NCBI RefSeq assembly: GCF_018860345.1
Contig: NZ_JAHKPJ010000021.1
Span: 429,173 to 493,172 of the forward strand
DNA length: 64,000 nt
Origin: Psychrosphaera sp. F3M07
Lineage (GTDB): Bacteria; Pseudomonadota; Gammaproteobacteria; Enterobacterales; Alteromonadaceae
Reading direction: 5' to 3'
A model generated the notes under the pieces. That model searched no databases, was not told the DNA's origin, and saw only the letters and a list, made by a program, of their open reading frames with translations. Position 1 is the stretch's first letter, and each line of letters starts with the position of its first letter. Made by a program: the position numbers and the translations under genes. Below are positions 42,755 through 52,230 of this stretch, one piece after another.

Positions 42755-44230
42755 ATGAATAAAACAGTAAACAAAGTCGTTATTTTAGGAGGTGGTACTG
42801 CAGGCTGGATGACAGCAGCCCTGCTCTCTAAGGCATTAACTAAAGTTGATATCACACTTGTTGAGTCCGACCAAATTGGTACCATAGGCGTGGGTGAAGC
42901 CACCATTCCCAGTCTTCATTTTTTTAACGATATGTTAGGCATCAATTCATCTGAATTTACTAAAACAACGTCAGGTAGTTTTAAACTTGGTATTCAATTC
43001 GAAAACTGGCAGAAACCAGGCTCTAGCTATTTTCATGGCTTTGGTTCAACTGGACTGGGTATGTGGGCTGCAGGTTTTCATGAATATTGGCAACGAGGAC
43101 TTGAGTTAGGGATAAGTAAGCCGTTTAGTAATTATAACCTCGAGGGGCAAGCTGCACAGCAAGGCAAGTTTGCTCACCAAAAAGACGGCCCAAACTTTGC
43201 CTATCACTTAGACGCAAATTTATACGCTAAATTGTTACGTGAAAAAGCCACTAACCAAAGTGTTACTCGTATTGAAGGTTTAGTTGAGCGAGTAAATACC
43301 GATGAAGAAACAGGTCACATCAGCTCTCTAAAATTACAAAATGGCACTGAGGTTAAAGCAGACTTTTTCATAGATTGCTCAGGGTTTGCAGGCATTCTTA
43401 TAGATAAAACTTTAAAAACGCCTTTTGTCGATTGGTCTCATTGGTTACCTATGGATAGAGCCATTGCAGTACAAACTAAGCTAACAGCTCCACCACTGCC
43501 TTATACACGTTCAATTGCCAATCATGCGGGTTGGCAATGGCGGATCCCCCTGCAACACCGAATGGGTAACGGTATTGTCTACGCCAGCGAATATATGTCA
43601 GACGACGAAGCAAAAGATATATTAACCTCTAGCATCGAAGGTGAAATGTTAACTGAGCCTAGAGTCATTAAGTTTAAAACTGGCCATAGGAAAAAACTTT
43701 GGAATAAAAACTGTGTTGCAATTGGTTTAGCTGGAGGCTTTATTGAACCTTTAGAATCAACAGCAATTCATATTATTCAGCAAGGCATAATGCAGCTAAT
43801 AAAGTATTTCCCAACTTATGGCATTAATGAGTTAGAAGTTGATGAATATAATTATTATATGGACATGGACTATAACGATATTAAAGATTTTATAATATTA
43901 CACTATGTTCAAACCGAACGAGAAGACTCTCCTTTTTGGAAATTTTGTAAAAATATGGAAGTCCCGACAGCATTAAAACAGCGTATGGATATGTTCAAAC
44001 AAACTGGTCGATTTGTGCAGCGCAAAAATGAGATTTTTAACGACTCTTGGTTACAAGTAATGATAGGCCAAGGACTCATTCCAGATCAACATCACCCTAT
44101 TGCTGATGAAATGTCTGAGCAAGAATTAAAAGGGTTTTTAGATAACATTGAACAAGACATCCAAAAAACAGTCAGCACTTTGCCTAACCATGGAGAATAC
44201 TTAAATCGTTTTTGTAAATCGGATCTATAA
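42755..44230 (+). CDS. tryptophan halogenase-family flavoprotein
   Basis: A 491-residue FAD-dependent protein of the tryptophan halogenase family. It has the FAD motif GGGTAGWMTA (residues 12-21), the GVGEATIPS segment, and the family signature WxWxIP at 260-265 (WQWRIP). The catalytic lysine that carries chloramine in true halogenases is expected near GVGEATIP, but this segment has no obvious match. Such proteins are common in polysaccharide loci of Alteromonadales, beside SapC and TonB receptors, with no known halogenation product. It is a single gene closed by a hairpin. Confidence 0.88.
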   Translation: MNKTVNKVVILGGGTAGWMTAALLSKALTKVDITLVESDQIGTIGVGEATIPSLHFFNDMLGINSSEFTKTTSGSFKLGIQFENWQKPGSSYFHGFGSTGLGMWAAGFHEYWQRGLELGISKPFSNYNLEGQAAQQGKFAHQKDGPNFAYHLDANLYAKLLREKATNQSVTRIEGLVERVNTDEETGHISSLKLQNGTEVKADFFIDCSGFAGILIDKTLKTPFVDWSHWLPMDRAIAVQTKLTAPPLPYTRSIANHAGWQWRIPLQHRMGNGIVYASEYMSDDEAKDILTSSIEGEMLTEPRVIKFKTGHRKKLWNKNCVAIGLAGGFIEPLESTAIHIIQQGIMQLIKYFPTYGINELEVDEYNYYMDMDYNDIKDFIILHYVQTEREDSPFWKFCKNMEVPTALKQRMDMFKQTGRFVQRKNEIFNDSWLQVMIGQGLIPDQHHPIADEMSEQELKGFLDNIEQDIQKTVSTLPNHGEYLNRFCKSDL

Positions 44231-44248
44231 ACTTTCCCCAAACACAAT

Positions 44249-44277
44249 AAAGTAGGGTTGACATTCAACCCTACTTT
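44249..44277 (+). terminator. hairpin after the halogenase gene
   Basis: Perfect 13-pair stem AAAGTAGGGTTGA/TCAACCCTACTTT with a three-base loop, 19 bases after the stop codon. The T tail is short. Confidence 0.75.
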
Positions 44278-44371
44278 ATCACTTCCACAACCCCAACTCT
44301 TTCCTATTAAACTTTCCAATTGAACTAGTACATATATTTTTGCAAACACAACTTTAATATGTTGATTGTTT

Positions 44372-44383
44372 TTTGTTAACAAT
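44372..44383. promoter_or_regulatory. shared palindromic operator, site 4 (GH50)
   Basis: TTTGTTAACAAT with the perfect TTGTTAACAA core, 41 bases upstream of the GH50 start. Confidence 0.75.
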
Positions 44384-44424
44384 GTAGGTTGTGTGTAAAT
44401 AATAATCTATTAGGCTAATAAATA

Positions 44425-46740
44425 ATGAATAATAAAAGTACGGTAGTAAATGGGCTAGTTATCATAGGGCTAAGTTCCCTACTGCTGTTATTTGGTTGTA
44501 CCAATAATCAAATGTCAGTGTCGTCAACCAAAAGCGATGCGTTTACTACAGAGACAGAATTACTGTCTATGTTACCGCAACAAACTGACATTTTAGAAAA
44601 ATGGTTAAGTAACGATAGTGCTAAAGCTAAGGTAAATCGTGACAAAGAAATTTATATAGACTTTTACGCGTCTCAAAACATGTCAACGTTAACCATTAAA
44701 CCTGATACACCATGGAAATTAAGTGAGCTTCCTGATCACAACTTGGCATTTGAAGTCGAAAACATTTCTGCATTTTCTACTCACTTTTATTTGTTATTAG
44801 AAAATAACCAAGGCGAATCTCAAAGTCGTTCCATTAGTATCCCAGCTAACTATGTCGGTACCCTGTACTTTCCGTTAAGTGGCAAAGAAGCCGAAACAGA
44901 AGCAGGTTTTTGGGGGGATTTACCTCCATGGAAAACCCAAGACCAACTTATGATATGGCGTTCGTGGCGTGCTGAGCAAGTTGATGTTTCAACCATTAAT
45001 AACCTAACTTTTTTAACGATAGGATTACTTGAAGATACCGCTATAAAAGTAAGTGACATTAGAATTAGAAAAAACCCACCGACCGATCCTAATTGGATGA
45101 AAAACGTTTTAGATAAATTTGGTCAAAATGCACAATCCAAAACCCAATTACATATTGATAACAGCGCTCAGCTATTAGTTAGGTCACATGCTGAATTAAA
45201 AGAGTTAGAAAACGCCTCTCCTGATCCACTTAGATCAAAATTTGGCGGTTACAATGCAGGCCCTCAATTGAAAGCAACGGGGTATTTTAGAACTGAGAAA
45301 GTAAATGGCAAATGGTGGATGGTAGACCCTGAAGGTTATGTCTATTTCTCCCACGGACCGGCAAATGTCCGAATGGCCAACTTATCTACATTAACTGGAG
45401 TTGATTTTAAAAACGATAACGTGCGTTACCGATCACCTGATGAGCTGACACCTGAAGACTCTATGGGTATTGTCAACATCTCTGATAATGTTAGAGAGAG
45501 TCGTTATATCTCGTCTCAATTACGAAAAGACTTATTTGAATGGTTACCTGAATACAGTGATAAATTAGCGAAACATTACAGCTATCGTCGTTCTACTTTA
45601 AAAGGTGCTGTACCACATGGCGAGACGTTTAATTTTTACCGTGCCAATTTAGAACGTAAGTACGGTGACGACTTTATGGAGTCATGGTATGACGTAACAC
45701 TAGCAAGAATGAAAAACTGGGGGTTCACTTCATTTGGTAACTGGGTTGATCCAAACTTTTACGGCAAAAAACAAGTGCCTTATTTTGCGAATGGCTGGAT
45801 TATTGGTGATTTTCAAACTTTATCCGGTAAAGTTAATCATTGGGGGTTAATGCCCGATCCGTACGACCCTGTTTTTGCAAATCGTGCTAGAGCAACCATA
45901 GAGGCTATTGCCAAAGATATTAACAACTCACCTTGGTGTGCTGGTATTTTTATCGATAACGAAAAAAGCTGGGGAGAGCGTGAAGGTAGTGTAGAAGCTC
46001 GGTATGGTATTATCTTAGACGCCCTATCTAAAAACGCTTCACAAAGCCCAGCTAAAGCGGCTTTTAGTAAACATTTAAAAGCAAAATACAAAAACATTGA
46101 TCATTTAAATCAAAGTTGGCAAACGACAATTGCAAACTGGACTGCCTTAGACAAAGGTGTTGAATTCACTCAGTTTTCACAAGCCCAAATAGCTGATCTA
46201 TCTAAAATGTTAGAATTACTAGGGGAACAATACTTTATCGTTGTTCACAATACGCTTGAGGAAGTATTACCTAATCATTTATACATGGGGGCAAGAATGG
46301 CCAACTGGGGCATGCCTGATGAAATTATTAAAGCATCAACCACATACTCTGATGTGCTTAGCTTTAATATCTACGAAGATGGTATGCAAGATCATTACTG
46401 GAAGTTTTTAGAAGACGTTGATCTACCAGTTGTTGTTGGTGAATTTCATATCGGCACCGCAACCGACTCAGGCATGTTTAATCCAGGGATAGTTCATGCA
46501 AGTGACCAAAAAGACAGAGCCAGAAAATACAAAGCGTATATGCAAAGTTTGTTAACCAAACCTTATATGGTTGGAGCGCATTGGTTTCAATATGTGGATG
46601 AACCAATTACCGGTCGTGCACTTGATGGAGAAAATGCCAATATAGGTTTTGTAAACGTTACTGACACTCCTTATCCTGAATTAATTAAGGCGGTTAAAGA
46701 AGTAACTGGCAAGATGTACCAGCAACGTTTAGCCAAATAA
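44425..46740 (+). CDS. GH50 beta-agarase, lipoprotein
   Basis: A 771-residue GH50 enzyme that cleaves beta-1,4 links of agarose oligosaccharides, typically to neoagarobiose. A lipoprotein signal ends in LLLLFGC (lipobox), so it is membrane-anchored outside the cytoplasm. An N-terminal CBM-like beta-sandwich (about 60-220) precedes the TIM barrel, which begins near FRTEKVNGKWWMVDPEGY. Probable catalytic glutamates are Glu513 (FIDNEKSWGE) and Glu673 (VVVGEFHIG). Its product would be the substrate of the GH117 enzyme. It has its own operator copy upstream and a terminator behind. Confidence 0.92.
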   Translation: MNNKSTVVNGLVIIGLSSLLLLFGCTNNQMSVSSTKSDAFTTETELLSMLPQQTDILEKWLSNDSAKAKVNRDKEIYIDFYASQNMSTLTIKPDTPWKLSELPDHNLAFEVENISAFSTHFYLLLENNQGESQSRSISIPANYVGTLYFPLSGKEAETEAGFWGDLPPWKTQDQLMIWRSWRAEQVDVSTINNLTFLTIGLLEDTAIKVSDIRIRKNPPTDPNWMKNVLDKFGQNAQSKTQLHIDNSAQLLVRSHAELKELENASPDPLRSKFGGYNAGPQLKATGYFRTEKVNGKWWMVDPEGYVYFSHGPANVRMANLSTLTGVDFKNDNVRYRSPDELTPEDSMGIVNISDNVRESRYISSQLRKDLFEWLPEYSDKLAKHYSYRRSTLKGAVPHGETFNFYRANLERKYGDDFMESWYDVTLARMKNWGFTSFGNWVDPNFYGKKQVPYFANGWIIGDFQTLSGKVNHWGLMPDPYDPVFANRARATIEAIAKDINNSPWCAGIFIDNEKSWGEREGSVEARYGIILDALSKNASQSPAKAAFSKHLKAKYKNIDHLNQSWQTTIANWTALDKGVEFTQFSQAQIADLSKMLELLGEQYFIVVHNTLEEVLPNHLYMGARMANWGMPDEIIKASTTYSDVLSFNIYEDGMQDHYWKFLEDVDLPVVVGEFHIGTATDSGMFNPGIVHASDQKDRARKYKAYMQSLLTKPYMVGAHWFQYVDEPITGRALDGENANIGFVNVTDTPYPELIKAVKEVTGKMYQQRLAK

Positions 46741-46765
46741 AACCTTCAAAATAGTGGTAAATATT

Positions 46766-46798
46766 AGGCCTGAACTTAATGTTCAGGCCTCCTTTTCT
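46766..46798 (+). terminator. terminator after GH50
   Basis: Ten-pair stem AGGCCTGAAC/GTTCAGGCCT with a five-base loop and a T-rich tail. Confidence 0.88.
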
Positions 46799-46836
46799 TA
46801 AAAATTATATTTAGAAATCTATCCAGCAACTAGAAA

Positions 46837-47859
46837 CTAATCGGCGTGTCTCAATTTCAACCGTCTTAATTCTTTATGGGCTGTTAAATATAGAACTGAC
46901 TCATCACCATTAAATGCCAAGTTTGCAGTAAACCCAGGCATGGCTATTTGGGCTAACAATCGCTTGTCAGAAGAAAATATCCAAACCCCTCCAGGACCTG
47001 TCGCGAAAACAGTTCCAGTACTATGTACTTTAAGACCATCCGTTGTGCCATGCTTTATGCCTAAAAACTTGGGTTTAAATAACAAAGATTTATCAATGAC
47101 ATTACCTTGTGCATCTAACAGGTATTGATACCAAGCAGGCTCAGCGTCGTCAGATACCGCAACATAAAGCTTGTCCTGACTTGGTGATATAGCAATACCG
47201 TTTGGGAATGTAAGTTCGTCATCAATTAGAGACAATTTATTGTCCACTGACAAACGAAAGACCCCTTGAAAGTCGAGCTCCTTATTAGGGTCGTCCATAC
47301 GTTTTGGCAGTCCATAAGGTGGGTCTGTGAAAAACAAGACCCCAGAGTTATGCAAAGCGACATCGTTCGGACTATTGAGTCGCTTTCCCTTATAGTGGCT
47401 GACAATATGTTGGACGCTTGTTGCTTTGACACGCTCAGTCATTTTCAACTTCGCAACCGTTCTAGTCGCTGTTGACATCATCACTAATGAGCCCTCAGCA
47501 TCAAATAACAAACCATTGGCTCGGCCACTTGGGTATAAAAAGTCAGTAATACCTTGTGATTCACTATACGAATGTATTTTATTATTGGGAATATCTACAA
47601 ATAATAAACGTTGATTTTTATCGTCCCAAACGGGCCCTTCCGTCCATTCAAAACCTGATGTAATCACTTCCAATTTTGCATCAAGATCAAGTAAATCAAG
47701 CGCTTGTTTATCGTAGATCGTGTATGCCCCCTGTTTCATCAACATAGGGGGCAGTTCTGAGGCTTGAGCATTTGTATTGCAAAAAAATAAACTCAAAATC
47801 AGATACTTCAATGGTTTCTTAATCTTTGTTATCTTTTTATCATCTGTAAAATCAAACAC
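46837..47859 (-). CDS. exported SMP-30/gluconolactonase-family protein
   Basis: A 340-residue six-bladed beta-propeller lactonase-type protein with a signal peptide (LKYLILSLFFCNTNAQA), so periplasmic. Family segments are FEWTEGPVWDD (metal glutamate), SGRANGLLFDAEGSLV, LNSPNDVALHNSGVLFFTDPPYG and TFPNGIAISPSQDKLYVAVSD, keeping the expected metal ligands. The start is a GTG overlapping the phosphatase stop by eight bases, so the two are coupled. It could open a sugar lactone formed by periplasmic oxidation; the substrate is not shown by sequence. Confidence 0.85.
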   Translation of the reverse strand: MFDFTDDKKITKIKKPLKYLILSLFFCNTNAQASELPPMLMKQGAYTIYDKQALDLLDLDAKLEVITSGFEWTEGPVWDDKNQRLLFVDIPNNKIHSYSESQGITDFLYPSGRANGLLFDAEGSLVMMSTATRTVAKLKMTERVKATSVQHIVSHYKGKRLNSPNDVALHNSGVLFFTDPPYGLPKRMDDPNKELDFQGVFRLSVDNKLSLIDDELTFPNGIAISPSQDKLYVAVSDDAEPAWYQYLLDAQGNVIDKSLLFKPKFLGIKHGTTDGLKVHSTGTVFATGPGGVWIFSSDKRLLAQIAMPGFTANLAFNGDESVLYLTAHKELRRLKLRHAD

Positions 47860-50203
47860 TCTGATTTTCCGATTGCTTGATTGTTAAAGGCCAACCATCA
47901 AATTGATTGCTCGCTTTGCCATCTGTGATGTCCACCATGAATTTATATGCTTCCATAGTGTAAGTTTTCTCTTCCTTATCGAAAGTAACAAAACCAAAAC
48001 CACTACTTTTTTCATGTGCCATTACATATCTATTTTTTGAGCGACTAACTTCTGGATTGCCTATGGCATAAATATAATTTTTATTGCCAAAACTATCTAA
48101 ATATTCACCGGTATTCGCCATACCGTGCTCCGGACGATGAGTGTACTTCAAACCTACATCATCAGGTCGCCACCAACGTTGCCAACCAACCGCAATCGCT
48201 GGAGTGCAGAACGCCCAGTTACTATCACGATGTTTCTCTAACCCATACTGAGAAAGACTTGGTAAGTGCGTGTCTCCACAAATATGTAAGGCTTTAGACC
48301 CTTTTATTGCTTCTACAGCTCGATTGCGACCTGAAGCTGGCCAACCATTAGCGTCGAAGTCATACTTTAAATAATGTTTAGGGGTCATTTGATGTGTAGC
48401 TAAACTTGCAAAAATTGTTTGAGATATCAGAGCTTTCAGCTTATGTTCTCGCCAATCATGGCTCCACTCTTTCAAAAACTGTTCTTGGCGTTCACCCAAC
48501 AAATGTAAATCTGGAGCGTCCCATTTGGGATTAATATAGTTAGGTTCTTCTTCATTGCCAGAGGTGCCAACTTTTATATCTAATCGTTCTGGGCCACTTT
48601 TCCATTGTCTATCTGCAACAATTGCAAAACTAACATCACCATAAATTAATTCACCATAATAAACACTCAAGCCATTTTTTGAAGGTGTAGGATCAATAGG
48701 TTTCATATGATGAGCTGTATGAGTGCGATGCACGACATTCAACATTCTAATTGGCTCAATATACCCTCCGGTTTTGTCTACTCGGTTCTCTTCATGAGCA
48801 GAAAATGGCATTGGGCTGCCCCCTTCACCCCATAAATTACCTTGCAACACGTCATGATCGTCCGGCAAGCAAATTGTTGGAGCATTTCTCATGGCATCTC
48901 TGAAAGCCCACCCAAATTGATAATACTTTCGCAGGTAATTTAAAATCGCCATTTTAGCTGGCACTCGGATCATGCCAAAGCCACCGTGGTTTTCATAAAG
49001 TTGATCACCAGAGAACAGCACTAAATCTGGGTCCATTTTTACTACGTTATTAGCAACAGGCTCATATGGAAATGCATAATCATTTTGACATGTCAGCGAC
49101 GCCATACGCATTTTTCGTCCAGAAGGATTAGCCCTAATCATTCCTTCATAAACATCTAGTTTTGTACTGCCATCGACTTGTCCTTCGCCATAAACAACTC
49201 GGTAACGAGTTGATTTCTTTTCATCCCAATTGGCTATTCTAAATGATGCAACCCAAGCATCGGTATCCAGTTCAGCTTTACTGATGACCTGCCAACCCCC
49301 ATCTTGAAAGGTTTGTAAAATCACTTGTTTAGAGTCTTTTTCACCTAGCGGGCCAGTAAGCACACTCAGGTTCATAACATAACCTTCGTCACTGCGACTG
49401 TTGTTTAAGGTGTACATAGTCCAAAGGATAGGCCCAAACTTTTGCTCAACTTTATTACTGAATGCTGCTCCCTCTATTTGCCAATTTTTAAATTGATAAC
49501 GGCCACCATCACTACTGGATTGCTGTGGTCCACTTTCAAAAGAAGGGATTTCAAAATTACTCACGACAGCGAGGTTTCCTAGTAACTCTTCGCTGGCAAC
49601 CAAAGACGCCATACGACCAAGAGATTCACCACTGCTCACCGATTTAATTTCAACATTAAGGGCAACTAACTGTGCTTGTGGGGCACCTGAGATTATAATT
49701 TCTAATTCTTCATTAACATTGGGTCTGGATAGCGGTTTACGTTTATCTCCTAGCGCTATTTGATTAGCAATTATCCCTATGTCTAGACCTTGTTGCACAA
49801 AACAGTTACTACGATATTCATTTATTTCGCTGCGAATGCCAAATCGGATAGACGCGCCGCCATCTTTAATACCCTGTTCTGCTAATTTTACACGTACAGA
49901 CGTTCTGAATGCTTTGGTGGTATCAACCAACTGATGTTGTAATGAGTGCACGCTACGTTGACCACCTGTTGTAATGCACTCTGCAGCACCATTGTTTATT
50001 CGCCAATCTTCCATTGGATTGGCCCAATATTCACCCCCCAACCAAACTCTGTCGTGGGTATTACTCCAGCTGTCTTTAATTGTATTGTGTAACACAGGTT
50101 TACTGATCATATTTGTGGTTTTTGTTGAACACGCTACGCTTGTTGCTGCTATACCAGCTGCAAATAATTTTAACGCATCGCGTCTAGATATTTCGTTTTT
50201 CAT
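47852..50203 (-). CDS. PhoD-like phosphatase/phosphodiesterase with Tat signal
   Basis: A 783-residue protein with a twin-arginine signal (SRRDALKLFAAGIAATSVAC); the final cysteine also fits a lipobox, so it may be a Tat-exported lipoprotein. An N-terminal beta-sandwich of about 300 residues precedes the PhoD metallophosphatase domain, which has LFSGDQLYENHGGFG, LPDDHDVLQGN and HICGDTHLPS as likely metal-ligand motifs. It is longer than classical PhoD (about 580). Its ATG overlaps the stop of a sulfatase pseudogene. The role in a galactan locus is unclear. Confidence 0.85.
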   Translation of the reverse strand: MKNEISRRDALKLFAAGIAATSVACSTKTTNMISKPVLHNTIKDSWSNTHDRVWLGGEYWANPMEDWRINNGAAECITTGGQRSVHSLQHQLVDTTKAFRTSVRVKLAEQGIKDGGASIRFGIRSEINEYRSNCFVQQGLDIGIIANQIALGDKRKPLSRPNVNEELEIIISGAPQAQLVALNVEIKSVSSGESLGRMASLVASEELLGNLAVVSNFEIPSFESGPQQSSSDGGRYQFKNWQIEGAAFSNKVEQKFGPILWTMYTLNNSRSDEGYVMNLSVLTGPLGEKDSKQVILQTFQDGGWQVISKAELDTDAWVASFRIANWDEKKSTRYRVVYGEGQVDGSTKLDVYEGMIRANPSGRKMRMASLTCQNDYAFPYEPVANNVVKMDPDLVLFSGDQLYENHGGFGMIRVPAKMAILNYLRKYYQFGWAFRDAMRNAPTICLPDDHDVLQGNLWGEGGSPMPFSAHEENRVDKTGGYIEPIRMLNVVHRTHTAHHMKPIDPTPSKNGLSVYYGELIYGDVSFAIVADRQWKSGPERLDIKVGTSGNEEEPNYINPKWDAPDLHLLGERQEQFLKEWSHDWREHKLKALISQTIFASLATHQMTPKHYLKYDFDANGWPASGRNRAVEAIKGSKALHICGDTHLPSLSQYGLEKHRDSNWAFCTPAIAVGWQRWWRPDDVGLKYTHRPEHGMANTGEYLDSFGNKNYIYAIGNPEVSRSKNRYVMAHEKSSGFGFVTFDKEEKTYTMEAYKFMVDITDGKASNQFDGWPLTIKQSENQSV

Positions 50204-50622
50204 TGTTCATTACCTGTATTTTTTGAGATAAAGAGTTTAATTTTAAAAGCATCACCAAAAGTTAAATCAGAATGATGTTGTGATTTAGGTCTTAAATAAT
50301 TCCGGTTATTTATTTTGCCGTCCATAAACGAGAACCTTGTATTTTCGTAAACTGAATGAGCGTAAGTCCTATCTACCATCATTCCCTTCTGGACTAAGTT
50401 CTCAATACTCGGCATTGAAAATACTTTATATTTGAATTCACCATCATAGGAATGTAACCGATTTGCGCCATAGGCTGTTATGCCATAGTGATTGAGATCA
50501 TCGATCAAAATTAACACCACATTTGTTTTAGAAACCCTTTCAAAAAGAATTGACGATATGTCCCTTGTATTTGTTTCTATGCTATTACACGCCAACAAAC
50601 TCAATGATGTTAGTGACAATAA
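50200..50622 (-). pseudogene. decayed type I sulfatase, N-terminal remnant
   Basis: About 140 codons match the N-terminal part of S1 sulfatases: NVVLILIDDLNHYG (metal aspartates), MPSIENLVQKG, TYAHS and TFGDAFK. Three lesions show decay. The start is gone: only TTG is available, and an in-frame TGA lies just before the lipobox-like LSLLAC. The formylglycine motif CxPxR reads YENTR. After TFGDAFK the remaining two thirds are missing, and the frame runs out in KNTGNEQ. Its stop overlaps the phosphatase ATG. Confidence 0.8.
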
Positions 50623-50713
50623 AGCTCAGCGAATCGATTCAAACATTTATGAATTTCAGTATTTATATAAAGAACATAACAATATAAAAATATACAACTT
50701 AGTCAACTGTTTT

Positions 50714-50723
50714 TTGTTGACAA
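50714..50723. promoter_or_regulatory. shared palindromic operator, site 5, one mismatch (sulfatase remnant-PhoD-SMP-30)
   Basis: TTGTTGACAA, one base from the core, upstream of the sulfatase remnant and the genes behind it. It is the only imperfect copy assigned to a unit and fronts the decayed gene. Confidence 0.6.
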
Positions 50724-50812
50724 TATTAATATTGTAGGCGCTGAGCCCCTTAGGCATTTGTAATAACAAATTTAGCTTTATTTCAAACATCACCGATTAT
50801 TGTTTATTATAA

Positions 50813-50824
50813 ATTGTTAACAAA
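50813..50824. promoter_or_regulatory. shared palindromic operator, site 6 (GH16)
   Basis: ATTGTTAACAAA with a perfect TTGTTAACAA core, 66 bases upstream of the GH16 ATG. Confidence 0.75.
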
Positions 50825-50889
50825 TTGTATTTTTGTTTAATATTCTGGTAACTTCAGTACCTCAATATCAACTGAAAGCTTATAAAAAT

Positions 50890-52158
50890 ATGAACACACT
50901 AAACCTAAAAAAATTTTCAATTATATTGTCTATGATCAGTTCATCTCTGATTTTAGGCTGTAACTCAAATAATGACGAAAACACGTCTGTAAATACAGTA
51001 CCGAGCGCACAAAATGATACGTTAACCGTCGATGAAAATAGTCAAACAGGCTCGGCAAACCAAATTGCCGTATCAAATAACGACGATATTGGTGCTAACG
51101 GTAGCGACGGAGATGATTACAGTGTTACTCATTATCCCGTTTACGGTGATGTAACTGAAATTTCTGATGGCGTATTTCAATATATTCCCTATGAAAATTT
51201 CACAGGAAACGACTCATTCACTTATGCGCTGACCGATGCTGATGGGGACGAAGTAACAGCGACTGTATCAATTACAGTAAACGAAATAGAAAACCAGCTT
51301 ACCGTAGATCTATTTAACAACATGGACCCTAGTTTACCGTCTTTTGTATCTATTTCAGATACCACGCCAACAGGAAAGTCTTGGGTTAAACTCGAGTCTA
51401 TGTCAGACGAATTTGAATCTTGGGATAATTCGAAATGGTTCAAATCATCGTGGAACTATGGCGTCCCGGTTTTTATGTCCACAACAGACGAAAACTCAGG
51501 TGTTACCGACGGGAAGTTATGGCTTAAAGCAACATTAAATGAAAGCAACCCTGAAGGGCGTTGGTTCCAAACTGCTCGAGTTCACAGTAAAGCCGAAACC
51601 AAATACCCTATGTATACCGAGGCGAGAATAAAAACCTCCCATCTATCAGCCTATACAACATTTTGGTTAAACAATGGAGACAGCGACAACAGAGATGAAA
51701 TCGACATTATAGAAAATAACTCAAACCCTTCATGTGGATGTAAACCTGAATACCCTAATCAAATGAACTCTCAGTATTTCCAAGCAGATTCAAACAAAGA
51801 CCCTCAAACCGTTCGTGAACATGGTAACTTTTTGCGTTCAGGTCTGTCGGATGTCAATCCGCTAAAAAATGTGGGTTGGAATGAGGATTACCATATTTAT
51901 GGTGTGTGGTGGCAAGATGCCAACAACCTGCAGTTTTATTTAAATGGCGAACCAGCAGGAAAAGTCAAAGTCGGTGAGCATTTAGATGGCCAAATGTACG
52001 ATCGTGAATTTACCAGAGATTTAGAAATAATATTTGATCTTTGGACTAGTGAAGCGAGTTGGGTGGGCGGTCTTCCTAAAAAGTCCGAACTCTCAAACAA
52101 TGACGTAAATACGGCATATATTGATTGGGTGAGAACTTGGAAGTTAGAAGATCAATAA
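50890..52158 (+). CDS. GH16 agarase/porphyranase-type lipoprotein with cadherin-like domain
   Basis: A 422-residue protein starting at ATG 50890. A lipoprotein signal ends in SSLILGC. A cadherin/VCBS-like beta domain follows (VDENSQTGS to TGNDSFTYALTDADGDEVTATV, about 35-130), then a GH16 jelly roll. The catalytic triad is the beta-bulge type E270-x-D272-x-x-E275 (DEIDIIEN), as in agarases, porphyranases and kappa-carrageenases. It should start galactan depolymerisation at the cell surface. Agar context favours agarase or porphyranase, but the subfamily cannot be fixed by eye. Confidence 0.87.
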   Translation: MNTLNLKKFSIILSMISSSLILGCNSNNDENTSVNTVPSAQNDTLTVDENSQTGSANQIAVSNNDDIGANGSDGDDYSVTHYPVYGDVTEISDGVFQYIPYENFTGNDSFTYALTDADGDEVTATVSITVNEIENQLTVDLFNNMDPSLPSFVSISDTTPTGKSWVKLESMSDEFESWDNSKWFKSSWNYGVPVFMSTTDENSGVTDGKLWLKATLNESNPEGRWFQTARVHSKAETKYPMYTEARIKTSHLSAYTTFWLNNGDSDNRDEIDIIENNSNPSCGCKPEYPNQMNSQYFQADSNKDPQTVREHGNFLRSGLSDVNPLKNVGWNEDYHIYGVWWQDANNLQFYLNGEPAGKVKVGEHLDGQMYDREFTRDLEIIFDLWTSEASWVGGLPKKSELSNNDVNTAYIDWVRTWKLEDQ

Positions 52159-52200
52159 CACAATAATTTAGTAAATGAGATAACTAACGAGCAAATAAAA

Positions 52201-52230
52201 AAGCTCAGAATTAAAATTCTGAGCTTTTCT
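52201..52230 (+). terminator. terminator after GH16
   Basis: Twelve-pair stem AAGCTCAGAATT/AATTCTGAGCTT with a two-base apex and a T tail. Confidence 0.88.
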
